Assembly: GCA_020252485.1 (NCBI GenBank)
Contig: JADCCX010000009.1
Coordinates: 124,001-188,000 of the forward strand
Direction: 5' to 3'
Origin: Methylocystis sp.
Lineage (GTDB): Bacteria > Pseudomonadota > Alphaproteobacteria > Rhizobiales > Beijerinckiaceae
DNA length: 64,000 bases
Positions 53,931-63,872 of this stretch are shown piece after piece. The position numbers were made by a program, and so were the translations under genes. Each line of letters starts with the position of its first letter. Within the stretch, counting starts at the first letter, position 1. The notes under the pieces are model-generated. The model was not told where the DNA came from. It was given only the letters and a program-made list of their open reading frames with translations, and did no database searches.

Positions 53931-55351
53931 CCGAAAAATCTCAGGAACCGCAGCAGCCGCTGCAGCGCCGGCCGCTGCAATTGCGGCAACAGGTACGCCG
54001 TCGCGACGCGTTTCGAGACTTCCGAATAGGTCGGATAGGGGAATGTGATCCCCGTCATCGCGCCGATCTTCAGGCCGTGGGCCATCGCCAGCGTCCATGG
54101 CGTCAGCAATTCGCCGGCGTTGTGGCCGGCGATGGTCACGCCGAGGATGCGGCCCTTGCGGTCCACCATCACCTTGATGAAGCCCTCGGTCCGGCGCTCC
54201 GCCTGGGCGCGGTCGTTCTCCGCGAAGGGCCAGCGCAAGGCCCGGACGCCTGGCCCCATTGCGAAAGCCTCTGATTCCGACAGCCCGATCGCCGCGATTT
54301 CCGGGTCGGTGAAGGTCACCCGGGGAAGCAGGGCGTCGGTTGCCCTGACCGGCAGGCGGAAAAGCCCGTTCCGGATGACGAGGCCGGCGTGATAGTTCGC
54401 CCGGTGGGTGAATTGCGGCGGACCCACGGCGTCGCCGATCGCATAAACCCGCCGGTTCGAGGTCTTCATCCTGGCGTTCACGGCGATGCCGGCTTGCGTG
54501 ACGGCGATCCCGGCCTTGTCCAGCCCAAGCCCATCGGTAACGGGCATGCGCCCTGCGGCGACGAGGATATGCGTCGCCTCGATGGTTTCCCGCCCGGCAG
54601 GCCCGCTCACAACAGCCTGGAGCTTCTCACCAGCGCCGTCTATCCTCTCGATCACGGCGCCCGTCCGGAAGATCACCCCATCGCGTTCGAGCGCAAGCCG
54701 GATAAGGCGCGCCGCCTCGGCATCCTCCCGCTCGAGCACCGGTCCCTGCGACACCGCCACCACCTCCGAGCCGAGGCGGGCGTGCGCCTGCGCCATCTCC
54801 ATGCCGACAGGTCCGGCTCCGATGACGAGCAGCCGCTGCGGCCGCCTGGCCAGGCCGAACAGGCTTTCATTCGTGAGGAACGGCACATCCCTCAGACCGG
54901 GAATGGGCGGAATGGCGGGGGCCGAACCCGTTGCGACCACGAAGCGGCGCGCGCGGACCAACTGCTCGCCAACCTGCACTGTCCGCTTGTCGATGAAACG
55001 CGCCTCGCCCTCGATCACTTGGGCCCCAAGCGCTTGGAAGCGCTCGGCGCTGTCGATGGGCGCGATCGCCGCGATGACCGACCGGATATGGGCGTTGATT
55101 CGGTTGAACGCCGGCTTGATCTCGACTGGAGAGAAACCAAAAGCGACCGCATCGCGCATGGCGGCCGCGTGTTTGCCGGCCGCGATCAGCGCCTTCGAGG
55201 GCACGCAGCCCGTGTTGAGGCATTCGCCGCCCATCCGGTTCCTTTCGATAAGGATAACCGGGACGCGCATCAGCGCCGCTGCGGCCGCCACCGAGAGGCC
55301 GCCCGATCCGGCGCCGATGACGCAGATGTCCGTGGTCAGGATTTCAGGCAA
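53927..55351 (-). CDS. mercuric reductase-like pyridine nucleotide-disulfide oxidoreductase
   Basis: A 474-residue flavoprotein. FAD motif VIGAGSGGLSVA, redox-active disulfide Cys44-Cys49 in GGECLNTGCVPSK, NAD(P) motif VIGAGPVGMEMA, and a C-terminal interface domain ending TFPYPTYSEVSKR in place of the HPT-E pair of lipoamide dehydrogenases. No N-terminal HMA domain and no C-terminal Cys pair, so it is not a true mercuric reductase. It follows a TMEM64 family gene with which it overlaps by eight bases; such pairs recur in proteobacteria, function unknown. Confidence 0.88.
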   Translation of the reverse strand: MPEILTTDICVIGAGSGGLSVAAAAALMRVPVILIERNRMGGECLNTGCVPSKALIAAGKHAAAMRDAVAFGFSPVEIKPAFNRINAHIRSVIAAIAPIDSAERFQALGAQVIEGEARFIDKRTVQVGEQLVRARRFVVATGSAPAIPPIPGLRDVPFLTNESLFGLARRPQRLLVIGAGPVGMEMAQAHARLGSEVVAVSQGPVLEREDAEAARLIRLALERDGVIFRTGAVIERIDGAGEKLQAVVSGPAGRETIEATHILVAAGRMPVTDGLGLDKAGIAVTQAGIAVNARMKTSNRRVYAIGDAVGPPQFTHRANYHAGLVIRNGLFRLPVRATDALLPRVTFTDPEIAAIGLSESEAFAMGPGVRALRWPFAENDRAQAERRTEGFIKVMVDRKGRILGVTIAGHNAGELLTPWTLAMAHGLKIGAMTGITFPYPTYSEVSKRVATAYLLPQLQRPALQRLLRFLRFFG

Positions 55352-56165
55352 GGGGCGCTCCGCCGCGTCTGGAGAGGAACCGCCTGGAGAGGACGGGCAC
55401 CATGGCCAGCAGACCCAAGGCGGCGAACCCCATGAGGAGTTTCGGGTTGATCAGCAGCGCCAGATCGACCGCAAGCGCGCAATCGCTGCGCCCGCCCGCC
55501 ACGCAGGCATCGAAAGCGGCTTTCTTTTCGTCGAGCATGCTGTCCAGGCTGTTGGCCGCAAGGGTGAAGGCAATGCTCGCCGGCATGATGCCGACAAAGG
55601 TCGTCCAGACGAAGGTCCAGAGCGGGATGCCGACGAGCGCGGGCGCGAGATTGACCAAAGCGAAAGGAAAGACAGGCGTCAGCCGCAAGAACAGCATATA
55701 GGACGCCGCATCGGTGCGCAGGCCAGCGGTCATCCGGGCGACCGCTTCGCCGCCCCGGCTGCGCAAGGCCTCGCCGATGGATGAGCGCGCCACCAGGAAA
55801 AGCACCGTCGCCCCTGCCGTCGCCGAGACAATCACGGCGGGCGCCCCGATCCAGAAAGGGAAGACAAGCCCGCCCAGCACCGTCATCAGCAGGCTGCCGG
55901 GAATGGAGAGCGCGATGATCGCCACATAGGACAGGCAGAAAATGGCGAGCGCGAGCAGAAGATTGGCATCGACGAAGGCTTCGAGCCTCCCCTTGTTGAG
56001 AACGATCGCCTCCAGGCTGAGCCAGCGGTTCGCGCCGGAGGCGAAAACGAGGATGGCCAGCGCCAGAAGCGCCAACAGCGGCAGCCATCGGCGCACAAGA
56101 GCCGCCGTCCCTCGCGCCGTGCGGTCCTGGCTCAAGCGTTGGCCTGTGATGGAAAGTCCGCGCAT
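55344..56165 (-). CDS. TVP38/TMEM64 family (DedA-like) membrane protein
   Basis: A 273-residue protein with five to six helices and the VTT/SNARE-associated domain: LSIPGSLLMTVLGGLVFPFWIG, a membrane-reentrant SATAGATVLFLVARSSIG and FLRLTPVFPFALVNLAPALVGIPLWTFVWTTFVGIMPAS. DedA-type proteins move lipids or maintain proton-linked transport. Start at 56165 is chosen; the frame opens 12 codons earlier. First gene of the TMEM64-flavoprotein-kinase operon, ending with an eight-base overlap into the flavoprotein gene. Confidence 0.88.
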   Translation of the reverse strand: MRGLSITGQRLSQDRTARGTAALVRRWLPLLALLALAILVFASGANRWLSLEAIVLNKGRLEAFVDANLLLALAIFCLSYVAIIALSIPGSLLMTVLGGLVFPFWIGAPAVIVSATAGATVLFLVARSSIGEALRSRGGEAVARMTAGLRTDAASYMLFLRLTPVFPFALVNLAPALVGIPLWTFVWTTFVGIMPASIAFTLAANSLDSMLDEKKAAFDACVAGGRSDCALAVDLALLINPKLLMGFAALGLLAMVPVLSRRFLSRRGGAPLA

Positions 56166-56424
56166 CGGGGACCTGACCTCCTGGCGAAAACAATCCGGCA
56201 TGCTTCGCGATCCTCCGCCAGCGTCGCGATGAGAATGCCGGAATTAGGGCGCGGTCTTGGGAATTTCCTCATTCCTGCCCAACGGGTTCGCTCTGACGGT
56301 TGACTTTTGCGGCCGGCTCAATCAAGGAGACAGCCGATTTTTCCGTCAGCCTTTGGCTACGTCGCCGCGTTCGCGCGGTGCTGGCTGTTTCTGATGGCAT
56401 GGCATTCGTTTTTGGAGAAAACCG

Positions 56425-56559
56425 GTGAAACGGACCTATCAGCCCAGCAAGCTCGTGCGCAAGCGCCGTCACGGTTTCCGTGCGCGCATGGCCACAAATG
56501 GCGGCGCAAAGGTGATCGCCGCCCGTCGCGCGCGCGGCCGCAAGCGTCTTTCGGCCTGA
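56425..56559 (+). CDS. rpmH: 50S ribosomal protein L34
   Basis: A 44-residue L34: [23 protein letters not shown] and a basic tail ending GRKRLSA, the complete family. It starts at a GTG preceded by GGAGAAAACC. A TTGACT (56300-56305) upstream looks like a -35 hexamer, but no clear -10 follows. First gene of the conserved rpmH-rnpA-yidC cluster. Confidence 0.96.
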   Translation: MKRTYQPSKLVRKRRHGFRARMATNGGAKVIAARRARGRKRLSA

Positions 56560-56588
56560 TTTCGGCCGGGCCGTTTCAGGCTGTCCCC

Positions 56589-56930
56589 ATGGAACGCCTG
56601 AAGAAGCGCCGCGATTTTCTGAAGGTTCAGAAGGGCCGGCGTGTTCACACCGGCCTTTTTTCCGTCCAGGCCCTGTCCCGGGAGTTCGATGCAGGTGTGC
56701 GTGTGGGTTTCACCGTCTCCAAGCGCGTCAGCCCGTCGGCCGTGAAGCGCAACCGCATCAAGCGCCGCTTGCGCGAGGCTGTTCGCGTAGCCGGCCATGG
56801 GCTTTCTGCAACAGCGACGGATTTCGTGATCGTGGCGAAGTCGGAGGCCTTGACCGCTCCCTACCTGCGCATCACCTCCGAACTGGCCAGGGCGCTGCGC
56901 AAGGCCGCTGCCGTGGCGGCAGCGCCATGA
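56589..56930 (+). CDS. rnpA: ribonuclease P protein component
   Basis: Protein subunit of RNase P that matures tRNA 5' ends. The 113-residue protein starts MERLKKRRDFLKVQKGRRV and has the RNR signature in KRNRIKRRLREAVR. The frame is open upstream to 56307 through the rpmH region, but the ATG at 56589 begins the family homology. No yidD gene lies between rnpA and yidC (68-base gap). Confidence 0.96.
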   Translation: MERLKKRRDFLKVQKGRRVHTGLFSVQALSREFDAGVRVGFTVSKRVSPSAVKRNRIKRRLREAVRVAGHGLSATATDFVIVAKSEALTAPYLRITSELARALRKAAAVAAAP

Positions 56931-56998
56931 ATACAACGCCATTACGGCAGACCTTTCCACCGCAGGTGACCCCTCGGGTTCGTTGATCGAAAAGCGCC

Positions 56999-58822
56999 AT
57001 GCAAAAAGAGACTGACAACAAGAACCTTTTCCTGGCGATCGGCCTGTCGATCCTGGTGATCATCGGTTGGAACTACTTTTATGTCGGCCCGCAGACCGAG
57101 AAGCAGCGGCAGGAGCGGCTTGCCCAGCAGACCCAGCAATCGACGATTCCCCAGCCCGGCGCTGCGCCGCAGCTTCCCGGCGCCGCTCCCTCGACGGCGC
57201 CGAATGCGACGCCGGCCCCCACTCTGCCAGGCACGCCCGCAGCCGGGCTCAACCGCGAGGCCGCCCTCGCGCAATCGCCGCGGGTGAAGATCGTCACGCC
57301 GCGGCTTACCGGCTCCATTGCGCTGACCGGCGCGCGGATCGACGATCTGCAACTGACGAACTACCGGGAGACGATCGACAAGACGAGCCCGAACATCGTG
57401 CTGTTTTCGCCCTCAGGATCGCCGAAACCCTATTACGCTGAATTCGGCTGGGTCGCGGGTCAGGGCTCCAATGTGAAGGTGCCCAATGCGCAGACGGAAT
57501 GGACGCCGAGCGCCCAGCAATTGACGCCGGAGGCGCCCCTTACTCTCACCTGGGACAATGGGCAGGGACTCATCTTCAAGCGGGTGATCAGCGTCGATTC
57601 CAACTATATGTTCACGGTCACCGAGACCGTCGAGAACAAGAGCGGCCAGCCGGTCACGCTCTTCCCCTATGGATTGGTTTCGCGCCATGGCACACCGGAG
57701 ACGCAGGGCTTCTACATCCTGCACGAAGGCCTGATCGGGGTGCAGGGCGACAAGCTGCAGGAGATCGGCTACGCCGACCTGGTCAAGGCGAAAGCCAAGG
57801 AATACAAGGCCAACAAGGGCGGTTTCATCGGCATAACCGACAAGTACTGGGCCTCCGCAATCATCCCGGATCAGACGAAAGCCAATGATGGCCGGTTCCT
57901 CGCTGGAACGATCGGCGCGACACCCACCTATCAGGCGGATGTGCTGATGGCGGCGGAAACGGTGAACCCGGGCGCCAGCGCCACGGTGGTGACCAGGCTC
58001 TTCGCAGGCGCGAAGGAAACCAACGTCATCGATGGTTATCAGGATTCGCTCGGCATCAAGAATTTCGACCTGCTGATCGACTGGGGCTGGTTCTATTTCA
58101 TCACCAAACCGCTCTTCAAGCTGATGGAATGGTTCTATCATCTCACCGGCAACTTCGGCGTGGCGATCCTGATCGTCACGGTCCTGATCAAGGCGGTCTT
58201 CTTTCCGCTGGCCAACAAGTCCTACGTCTCGATGGCCAAGATGAAGGCCGCGCAGCCGGCGATGCAGGAGATTCAGACCCGGTACAAGGATGACCGGATG
58301 AAGATGCAGCAGGAATTGATGGCGCTCTACAAGAAGGAGAAGATCAATCCGCTCGCCGGCTGCTGGCCGGTGCTGTTGCAGATTCCCGTCTTCTTCGCGC
58401 TCTACAAGGTGCTGTTCGTCACCATCGAAATGCGTCAGGCACCGTTCTTCGGCTGGATTCACGATCTGGCGGCGCCCGATCCCACCTCGATCTTCAATCT
58501 CTTCGGGCTGCTTCCGTTCACCGTGCCGTTGTTCCTCATGGTCGGCGTCTGGCCGATCATCATGGGCATCACGATGTGGCTGCAGATGAAGATGAACCCG
58601 GAGCCGACGGACCCGACCCAGAAGATGATCTTCGCCTGGATGCCGCTGGTCTTCACCTTCATGCTCGCCTCGTTCCCCGCCGGCCTCGTCATCTATTGGG
58701 CCTGGAACAACATCCTGTCGGTCTCGCAGCAGTACATCATCATGAAGCGGATGGGCGTGAAGGTGGAGCTGTGGGATAACATCCGCGGCATGTTCAAGAA
58801 GGCCGAGCCTTCGAAGAGCTGA
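56999..58822 (+). CDS. yidC: membrane protein insertase YidC
   Basis: Inserts and folds inner-membrane proteins, alone or with SecYEG. The 607-residue Gram-negative form has a first helix ([21 protein letters not shown]), a Pro/Ala-rich linker, the large periplasmic beta domain, and a C-terminal five-helix insertase core ([64 protein letters not shown]). The conserved cytoplasmic loop [37 protein letters not shown] is intact. Confidence 0.97.
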   Translation: MQKETDNKNLFLAIGLSILVIIGWNYFYVGPQTEKQRQERLAQQTQQSTIPQPGAAPQLPGAAPSTAPNATPAPTLPGTPAAGLNREAALAQSPRVKIVTPRLTGSIALTGARIDDLQLTNYRETIDKTSPNIVLFSPSGSPKPYYAEFGWVAGQGSNVKVPNAQTEWTPSAQQLTPEAPLTLTWDNGQGLIFKRVISVDSNYMFTVTETVENKSGQPVTLFPYGLVSRHGTPETQGFYILHEGLIGVQGDKLQEIGYADLVKAKAKEYKANKGGFIGITDKYWASAIIPDQTKANDGRFLAGTIGATPTYQADVLMAAETVNPGASATVVTRLFAGAKETNVIDGYQDSLGIKNFDLLIDWGWFYFITKPLFKLMEWFYHLTGNFGVAILIVTVLIKAVFFPLANKSYVSMAKMKAAQPAMQEIQTRYKDDRMKMQQELMALYKKEKINPLAGCWPVLLQIPVFFALYKVLFVTIEMRQAPFFGWIHDLAAPDPTSIFNLFGLLPFTVPLFLMVGVWPIIMGITMWLQMKMNPEPTDPTQKMIFAWMPLVFTFMLASFPAGLVIYWAWNNILSVSQQYIIMKRMGVKVELWDNIRGMFKKAEPSKS

Positions 58823-58850
58823 ACTTTCGGCCTGAAGGGGAGGCGCAGCG

Positions 58851-59486
58851 ATGCCCGCACCCGATTCCATGAGCCTCTATCCCGTGCCTGCCTGGCACGG
58901 GACGCGCTATCTGAAGGCCATCGTCAGGAATCCCCGGATCAGCGTCGGCGATTACAGCTACTATGATGATAGCCGTGGCCCCGAGCATTTCGAGGCGCGC
59001 TGCGTGCGCTATCTTTTCGACATCGTCGGCGACCGGCTGATCATCGGCAAGTTCGTGGCGATCGCGCAAGGCGCGCAATTCATCATGAACGGCGCCAACC
59101 ATCCGCTCGGCGGCTTCACGACCTTCCCGTTTTCGTCTTTCGAGGGATGGCAGGAGAACGCGCCGGTGGAATGGCCCAACAAGGGCGATACGATCATCGG
59201 CAACGACGTCTGGATCGGCCGCGAAGCCGTCATCATGCCGGGCGTGACCATCGGTCATGGCGCGATCATTGGCAGCCACGCCGTGGTGGCGAAGAATGTG
59301 CCTCCCTATGGCGTGGCCGTCGGCAATCCTGCCCGCATCGCCAAGCGGCGGTTTTCGGACGCGATCATTGCCGATCTGCTTGCCATCGGCTGGTGGGACT
59401 GGCCGGCGGAGAAGATCGCCCGGCACCTGCCCGCCATCGCGGGCGCCGACATCAACGCCCTGAAAGAAGCATGGAGTACGCCATGA
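58851..59486 (+). CDS. Vat/CatB-like xenobiotic acetyltransferase (hexapeptide family)
   Basis: A 211-residue left-handed beta-helix acetyltransferase of the Vat/CatB class. Typical pieces are VGDYSYYDD, FIMNGANHPL with probable catalytic His84, NKGDTIIGNDVWIGREAVIMPGVTIGHGAIIGSHAVVAKNV and GNPARIAKRRFSD, then the C-terminal helix WWDWPAEKI. Named members acetylate chloramphenicol or streptogramins, but most chromosomal relatives have unknown acceptors. It follows yidC by 28 bases where engB (yihA) and argB usually sit, and its end overlaps the DUF423 gene by four bases. Confidence 0.88.
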   Translation: MPAPDSMSLYPVPAWHGTRYLKAIVRNPRISVGDYSYYDDSRGPEHFEARCVRYLFDIVGDRLIIGKFVAIAQGAQFIMNGANHPLGGFTTFPFSSFEGWQENAPVEWPNKGDTIIGNDVWIGREAVIMPGVTIGHGAIIGSHAVVAKNVPPYGVAVGNPARIAKRRFSDAIIADLLAIGWWDWPAEKIARHLPAIAGADINALKEAWSTP

Positions 59487-59854
59487 ACGTCTCGCGTATC
59501 CATCTGCTGCTCGCCGCGCTCATGGGGGCCTCTGGCGTCGGGCTTGCCGCGCTCGCATCCCATGCCGGCGAGGCGAACATTGCCATCGCCGCGCAGTTCC
59601 TGCTGATCCACGCGGCTGCACTCTTGGGCTTGACCGCCTGCCGCAGGCAGGGATTGTTCCACGGTCGTATGGCGTCGCTGGCTGCATGGGCGCTGATCCT
59701 GGGAACGGTTCTGTTCGCGGGCGATCTCGTCATCCGGGCGCGGCTCGGAATACGGCTTTTTCCCTTCGCGGCCCCGCTCGGCGGCAGCCTCATGATCCTC
59801 GCCTGGCTGCTGGCGGGCGCCTCGGCGCTCAGCGCCTTCAAGCAGCGCGGGTGA
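59483..59854 (+). CDS. DUF423 family membrane protein
   Basis: A 123-residue protein with four predicted helices, the DUF423 pattern: LLAALMGASGVGLAALASHA at the start, then AAQFLLIHAAALL, ALILGTVLFAGDLVIRA and FPFAAPLGGSLMILAWLLAGASAL. Small integral inner-membrane protein of unknown function. Starts at the ATG overlapping the acetyltransferase stop (ATGA); a longer frame inside that gene is not used. Confidence 0.85.
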   Translation: MNVSRIHLLLAALMGASGVGLAALASHAGEANIAIAAQFLLIHAAALLGLTACRRQGLFHGRMASLAAWALILGTVLFAGDLVIRARLGIRLFPFAAPLGGSLMILAWLLAGASALSAFKQRG

Positions 59855-59912
59855 TGCCACTCAACAGCAATTGCTGTTTGCCAAGGCGGTCATCGCGCGG
59901 CATGACCTTTCG

Positions 59913-61130
59913 ATGACCAACAGCTTCGACCGCGCCGAACCGGGCAACATCCTGGCCCGGCGCAATGCGCTGGTTCTCGCCATCGCCAGCGGCCTTGCGG
60001 GCGCCAATGCGGCCGTCGTCTTCGCCACGGCAGGCATCACGGGCCAGTCGCTCTCCAGCACTCTGGCGCTGGCCACGCTGCCGGCCTCGACCTTCGTCTT
60101 CGGCACCATGCTGTCGACGCTGCCGGTCGCCTTCGCCGCCCGCCGCTTCGGACGCCGCGCCGTCTTCATGGGCGGCAATATCGCCGGGGCTTTCGCGGGA
60201 ATTTTCGCGGCCATTGCGATCTACATCGCTTCGTTCCCGCTGTTCTGCTTCGCCACCGCGCTCGGCGGCGCCTATCAGGCCGTCGTGCAGAGCTACCGCT
60301 ACGCCGCTGCCGATACGGCGACGCCGGCGTTCCGCCCCAAGGCCATCGCCTGGGTGCTGACCGGCGGCGTGGCGGCGGCCTTCATCGGTCCCCAGCTCGT
60401 CATCTGGACCAAGGAGCTGATGCTGCCCTATCTGTTCATGGCGACATTCCTCGGGCAGGCCGCCGTCGCGATTCTGGCAATGTCGGTCACCGGGCGGTTC
60501 GAGGATCAGCCGGCCGCCGAGGTCAGGGGCGGTCCGCAACGGCCATTCGCCGTCATCCTGCGTCAGCCCAAGCTGCTGGTCGCGGTTCTGTGCGGGACGA
60601 TGGCGCAGGCGCTGATGAACTTCATCATGACCGCGGCGCCGCTCGCGATGGTCCAGTGCGGGCACAGCATCGTCGAGGCGACGCTCGGCATCCAGTGGCA
60701 CGTCATCGCCATGTTCGCGCCGAGCTTCTTCACGGGCGCGCTGATCCTGCGGTTCGGCAAGGAGCGCATGGTGGTGGCGGGCATGGCGATCCTGATCAGC
60801 TGCGGCATCGTCAATCTGATGGGCATCAGCGTGATGCATTTCTGGATTTCGCTTGTCCTGCTCGGCGTGGGCTGGAACTTCGCCTATATCGGCGCCACCG
60901 CGATGGTGACCGATTGCCATACGCCGCCGGAGCGCGCCAAGGTGCAGGGCTTCAATGATTTCACGATCTTCGGCGTGACCACGGCCGGTTCGCTTCTCGC
61001 GGGCGTGATGCTGGCCCGGGTCGGCTGGAGCACGATCAACGGCGCGCTCATGCCCGTGGCAATGCTCTGCATCGTGGCCATGGGGCTGCTGCTCCTGGCG
61101 GAGCGCCGCTCACCCGCGCCGCAGCCTTAA
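59913..61130 (+). CDS. MFS transporter
   Basis: A 405-residue major facilitator with 12 predicted helices and the family loop motif FAARRFGRRAVFMGG between helices 2 and 3. The second half carries MVTDCHTPPERAKVQGFNDF, a cytoplasmic loop seen in a common alphaproteobacterial MFS subgroup of unknown substrate. Start at 59913 is chosen over an ATG 14 codons earlier because the membrane domain follows it normally. It follows the DUF423 gene by 58 bases on the same strand. Confidence 0.85.
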   Translation: MTNSFDRAEPGNILARRNALVLAIASGLAGANAAVVFATAGITGQSLSSTLALATLPASTFVFGTMLSTLPVAFAARRFGRRAVFMGGNIAGAFAGIFAAIAIYIASFPLFCFATALGGAYQAVVQSYRYAAADTATPAFRPKAIAWVLTGGVAAAFIGPQLVIWTKELMLPYLFMATFLGQAAVAILAMSVTGRFEDQPAAEVRGGPQRPFAVILRQPKLLVAVLCGTMAQALMNFIMTAAPLAMVQCGHSIVEATLGIQWHVIAMFAPSFFTGALILRFGKERMVVAGMAILISCGIVNLMGISVMHFWISLVLLGVGWNFAYIGATAMVTDCHTPPERAKVQGFNDFTIFGVTTAGSLLAGVMLARVGWSTINGALMPVAMLCIVAMGLLLLAERRSPAPQP

Positions 61131-61180
61131 ACAAAAGGCTAACTTCCGTTCAAATTGCCGCAAAAAAACCAAATCGGCGT

Positions 61181-61209
61181 TTGGCGTTGGCAATTCACTT
61201 TGCTAAACC
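61181..61209 (+). promoter_or_regulatory. candidate sigma-70 promoter of hppA
   Basis: TTGGCG (61181-61186) and TAAACC (61204-61209) with a 17-base spacer, in the AT-richer gap between the MFS gene and hppA, 82 bases before the hppA start. The -10 match is only moderate. Confidence 0.35.
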
Positions 61210-61290
61210 GCAGCACCGGAAACGGGAGGAAGCGCGTCCAATCGCGGCCAATCCCCTTTGGAACCTTTAAAAAACCAAGGGAAGCAGACA

Positions 61291-63447
61291 ATGACCGCAT
61301 TGACGGTAATTATCCTACTGGGGCTGACATCCATCATTTACGGCGCCTGGGCCTATAGCGACGTCATGAAGCGCGACGCGGGCAACCAGCGCATGCAGGA
61401 AATCGCCGGCGCCGTCGCCGAAGGCGCGCAGGCCTATCTGAAGCGTCAGTACATCACCATCGCCGGCGTGGGGGCCGTGCTGCTGCTGGCGTTGTGGTAT
61501 CTGCTCGGCCGCGAGGTCGCGGTCGGCTTTCTGATTGGCGCCGTGCTGTCGGGCGCCGCCGGCTTCATCGGCATGAACGTTTCGGTGCGCGCCAACGTCC
61601 GCACCGCGCAGGCCGCTTCGCAATCGCTGGCCTCCGGCCTCGACGTCGCCTTCAAGGCGGGCGCGGTGACCGGCATGCTTGTCGCTGGCCTCGCGCTCCT
61701 GGGCGTCGCGGTCTATTACGGCATCCTCACAAGCTATCTCGGCCACGGGCCTTCGAGCCGCACGGTCATCGACGCTCTCGTGGCGCTGGGCTTCGGCGCT
61801 TCGCTGATCTCGATTTTCGCGCGTCTGGGCGGCGGCATCTTCACCAAGGGTGCCGACGTGGGGGCCGATCTCGTCGGCAAAGTGGAAGCCGGCATCCCGG
61901 AGGATGATCCCCGCAACCCCGCCACCATCGCCGACAACGTGGGCGACAATGTCGGCGATTGCGCGGGCATGGCGGCCGACCTGTTCGAGACCTATGCCGT
62001 GACGCTGGTCGCCACCATGGTTCTTTCGGCGATCTTCTTCGCCGGCCAGGGCGCCACGCTCACCACCATGATGCTCTATCCGATGGCGATCGCCGCGGCC
62101 TGCATCGTCACCTCGATCGCCGGCACCTTCTTCGTGAAGCTCGGCGCCAACAACTCGATCATGGGCGCGCTCTACAAGGGCTTCATCGCCGCCGGCGTGC
62201 TTTCCATCGGCGCCATCGCCGCCGTCACCATGTGGCTGCTCGGCGGCTTCGGCACCGTCTTCAAGACGAATGCCGGCGTCACCTTCACCTCGGGTTCGCT
62301 GTTCTGGTGCTCGATGGTGGGCCTCGCCGTTACGGCGCTGATCGTCGTCATCACCGAGTATTATACCGGCACGGGCAAGCGCCCGGTCGTCTCCATCGCC
62401 CAGGCCTCGGTCACAGGCCATGGCACCAACGTCATCCAGGGCCTCGCGGTCTCACTGGAATCGACGGCGCTGCCGACGATCGTGATCGTCGCCGGCATTA
62501 TCTCGACCTATTCGCTGGCCGGCCTCTACGGCGTCGCCATCGCCACGACGGCGATGCTGGCGCTGGCGGGCGTGGTCGTCGCGCTCGACGCCTTCGGCCC
62601 GGTGACGGATAACGCCGGCGGCATTGCCGAAATGGCGGGCCTGCCCAAGGAAGTCCGCCACTCGACGGATGCGCTGGATGCGGTCGGCAACACCACCAAG
62701 GCGGTCACCAAGGGCTATGCCATCGGTTCGGCCGGGCTTGGCGCGCTGGTGCTGTTTGCCGCTTACACCTCGGACCTCAACTTCTTCATTGCCGAGGCCA
62801 ACAAGGCGGGGTCTACCGCATTCCCCTACTTCAAGGGCGTCATGCTCGATTTCTCGCTGTCCAACCCCTATGTCGTGGTGGGCCTGCTGCTGGGCGGCCT
62901 GATCCCCTTCCTGTTCGGCGGCATGGGCATGACCGCCGTCGGGCGCGCCGCCGGTTCGGTGGTGGAAGAGGTCCGCCGTCAGTTCAAGGAGAAGCCCGGC
63001 ATCATGGCGGGCACCGAGCGGCCCGATTACGCCCGCGCGGTTGACCTTCTCACCAGGGCGGCGATCAAGGAAATGATCATCCCCTCGCTGCTCCCCGTGC
63101 TGGCGCCGATCGTGATCTTCTTCGTCATCACGGCGATTGCCGGCAAGGATCAGGGCTTCGCCGCCGTTGGCGCCATGCTGATGGGCGTGATCGTCACGGG
63201 CATCTTCGTCGCCATCTCGATGACCTCGGGCGGCGGCGCCTGGGACAACGCCAAGAAGTCCTTCGAGGACGGCTTCGTCGACAAGGACGGCGTCCGGCAT
63301 ATGAAGGGCTCGGAAGCCCACAAGGCCTCCGTCACGGGCGATACCGTCGGCGACCCCTACAAGGATACGGCTGGCCCGGCCGTGAACCCGGCGATCAAGA
63401 TCACGAATATCATTGCGCTGCTGCTGCTGGCCATTCTGGCGCATTGA
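61291..63447 (+). CDS. hppA: K+-insensitive proton-translocating pyrophosphatase
   Basis: Membrane pyrophosphatase that pumps protons using pyrophosphate, 718 residues and about 16 helices. The PPi-binding motif [32 protein letters not shown] starts near residue 187. The determinant of potassium dependence reads GNTTKA with Lys470, the form of K+-independent H+-pumps (K+-dependent ones have Ala). It ends [16 protein letters not shown]. Start at 61291 has an AAGGGAAG site; a strong terminator follows. Confidence 0.96.
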   Translation: MTALTVIILLGLTSIIYGAWAYSDVMKRDAGNQRMQEIAGAVAEGAQAYLKRQYITIAGVGAVLLLALWYLLGREVAVGFLIGAVLSGAAGFIGMNVSVRANVRTAQAASQSLASGLDVAFKAGAVTGMLVAGLALLGVAVYYGILTSYLGHGPSSRTVIDALVALGFGASLISIFARLGGGIFTKGADVGADLVGKVEAGIPEDDPRNPATIADNVGDNVGDCAGMAADLFETYAVTLVATMVLSAIFFAGQGATLTTMMLYPMAIAAACIVTSIAGTFFVKLGANNSIMGALYKGFIAAGVLSIGAIAAVTMWLLGGFGTVFKTNAGVTFTSGSLFWCSMVGLAVTALIVVITEYYTGTGKRPVVSIAQASVTGHGTNVIQGLAVSLESTALPTIVIVAGIISTYSLAGLYGVAIATTAMLALAGVVVALDAFGPVTDNAGGIAEMAGLPKEVRHSTDALDAVGNTTKAVTKGYAIGSAGLGALVLFAAYTSDLNFFIAEANKAGSTAFPYFKGVMLDFSLSNPYVVVGLLLGGLIPFLFGGMGMTAVGRAAGSVVEEVRRQFKEKPGIMAGTERPDYARAVDLLTRAAIKEMIIPSLLPVLAPIVIFFVITAIAGKDQGFAAVGAMLMGVIVTGIFVAISMTSGGGAWDNAKKSFEDGFVDKDGVRHMKGSEAHKASVTGDTVGDPYKDTAGPAVNPAIKITNIIALLLLAILAH

Positions 63448-63478
63448 GTGGAGCGTGATTGAGTGAATGATTGAGAAG

Positions 63479-63504
63479 CCCCGCGGAGTGATCCGCGGGG
63501 TTTT
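63479..63504 (+). terminator. Rho-independent terminator after hppA
   Basis: CCCCGCGGA (63479-63487), GTGA loop, TCCGCGGGG (63492-63500), then TTTT. A perfect 9-bp GC stem, 32 bases after the hppA stop. Confidence 0.9.
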
Positions 63505-63577
63505 CAGTTTTGAGCTTTGGTGGAGCGTGATGAATGAGCGACGAAGGTCAGGTGATCGCGATCTCAGAACAGCAAAA

Positions 63578-63859
63578 CTAAGCCGCGTCCGGCTGAACCT
63601 CGCTCATCACCCGCTCCCCAATAGCCGCCTCCGCAACGGCCAGTTCATATGCCGTCTGCAAGTTCAGCCAGAACCGCGCCGAATTGCCAAAGAACCGCGC
63701 CAACCGCAGCGCTGTTTCCGGCGAGATGCCGCGTTTGCCGTTCAGGATATCGGTTATCCGCCCCGAAGGCAGCCGGAGCGACAGCGCCAGTCTGTTCGCC
63801 GAGAGTTCGCGGGCGGCCAGTTCCCGCTTCAGGATGCGTCCGGGATGAACAGGCATCAT
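63578..63859 (-). CDS. higA: HigA-type antitoxin (XRE family)
   Basis: A 93-residue protein of the HigA/VapI addiction-module family: PVHPGRILKRELAARELSANRLALSLRLPSGRITDILNGKRGISPETALRLARFFGNSARFWLNLQTAYEL, which is a helix-turn-helix DNA-binding domain. Two consecutive ATGs at 63859 and 63856 can start it. It follows the toxin gene by 13 bases, the usual HigB-HigA order, and should repress the shared promoter located beyond the window. Confidence 0.9.
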   Translation of the reverse strand: MMPVHPGRILKRELAARELSANRLALSLRLPSGRITDILNGKRGISPETALRLARFFGNSARFWLNLQTAYELAVAEAAIGERVMSEVQPDAA

Positions 63860-63872
63860 GGCGTCATTCTCC

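Noticed and set aside
53927-55351. Mercury resistance (merA)
   Set aside because: The HMA domain and the C-terminal Cys pair needed for Hg(II) transfer are missing and no mer genes are adjacent.
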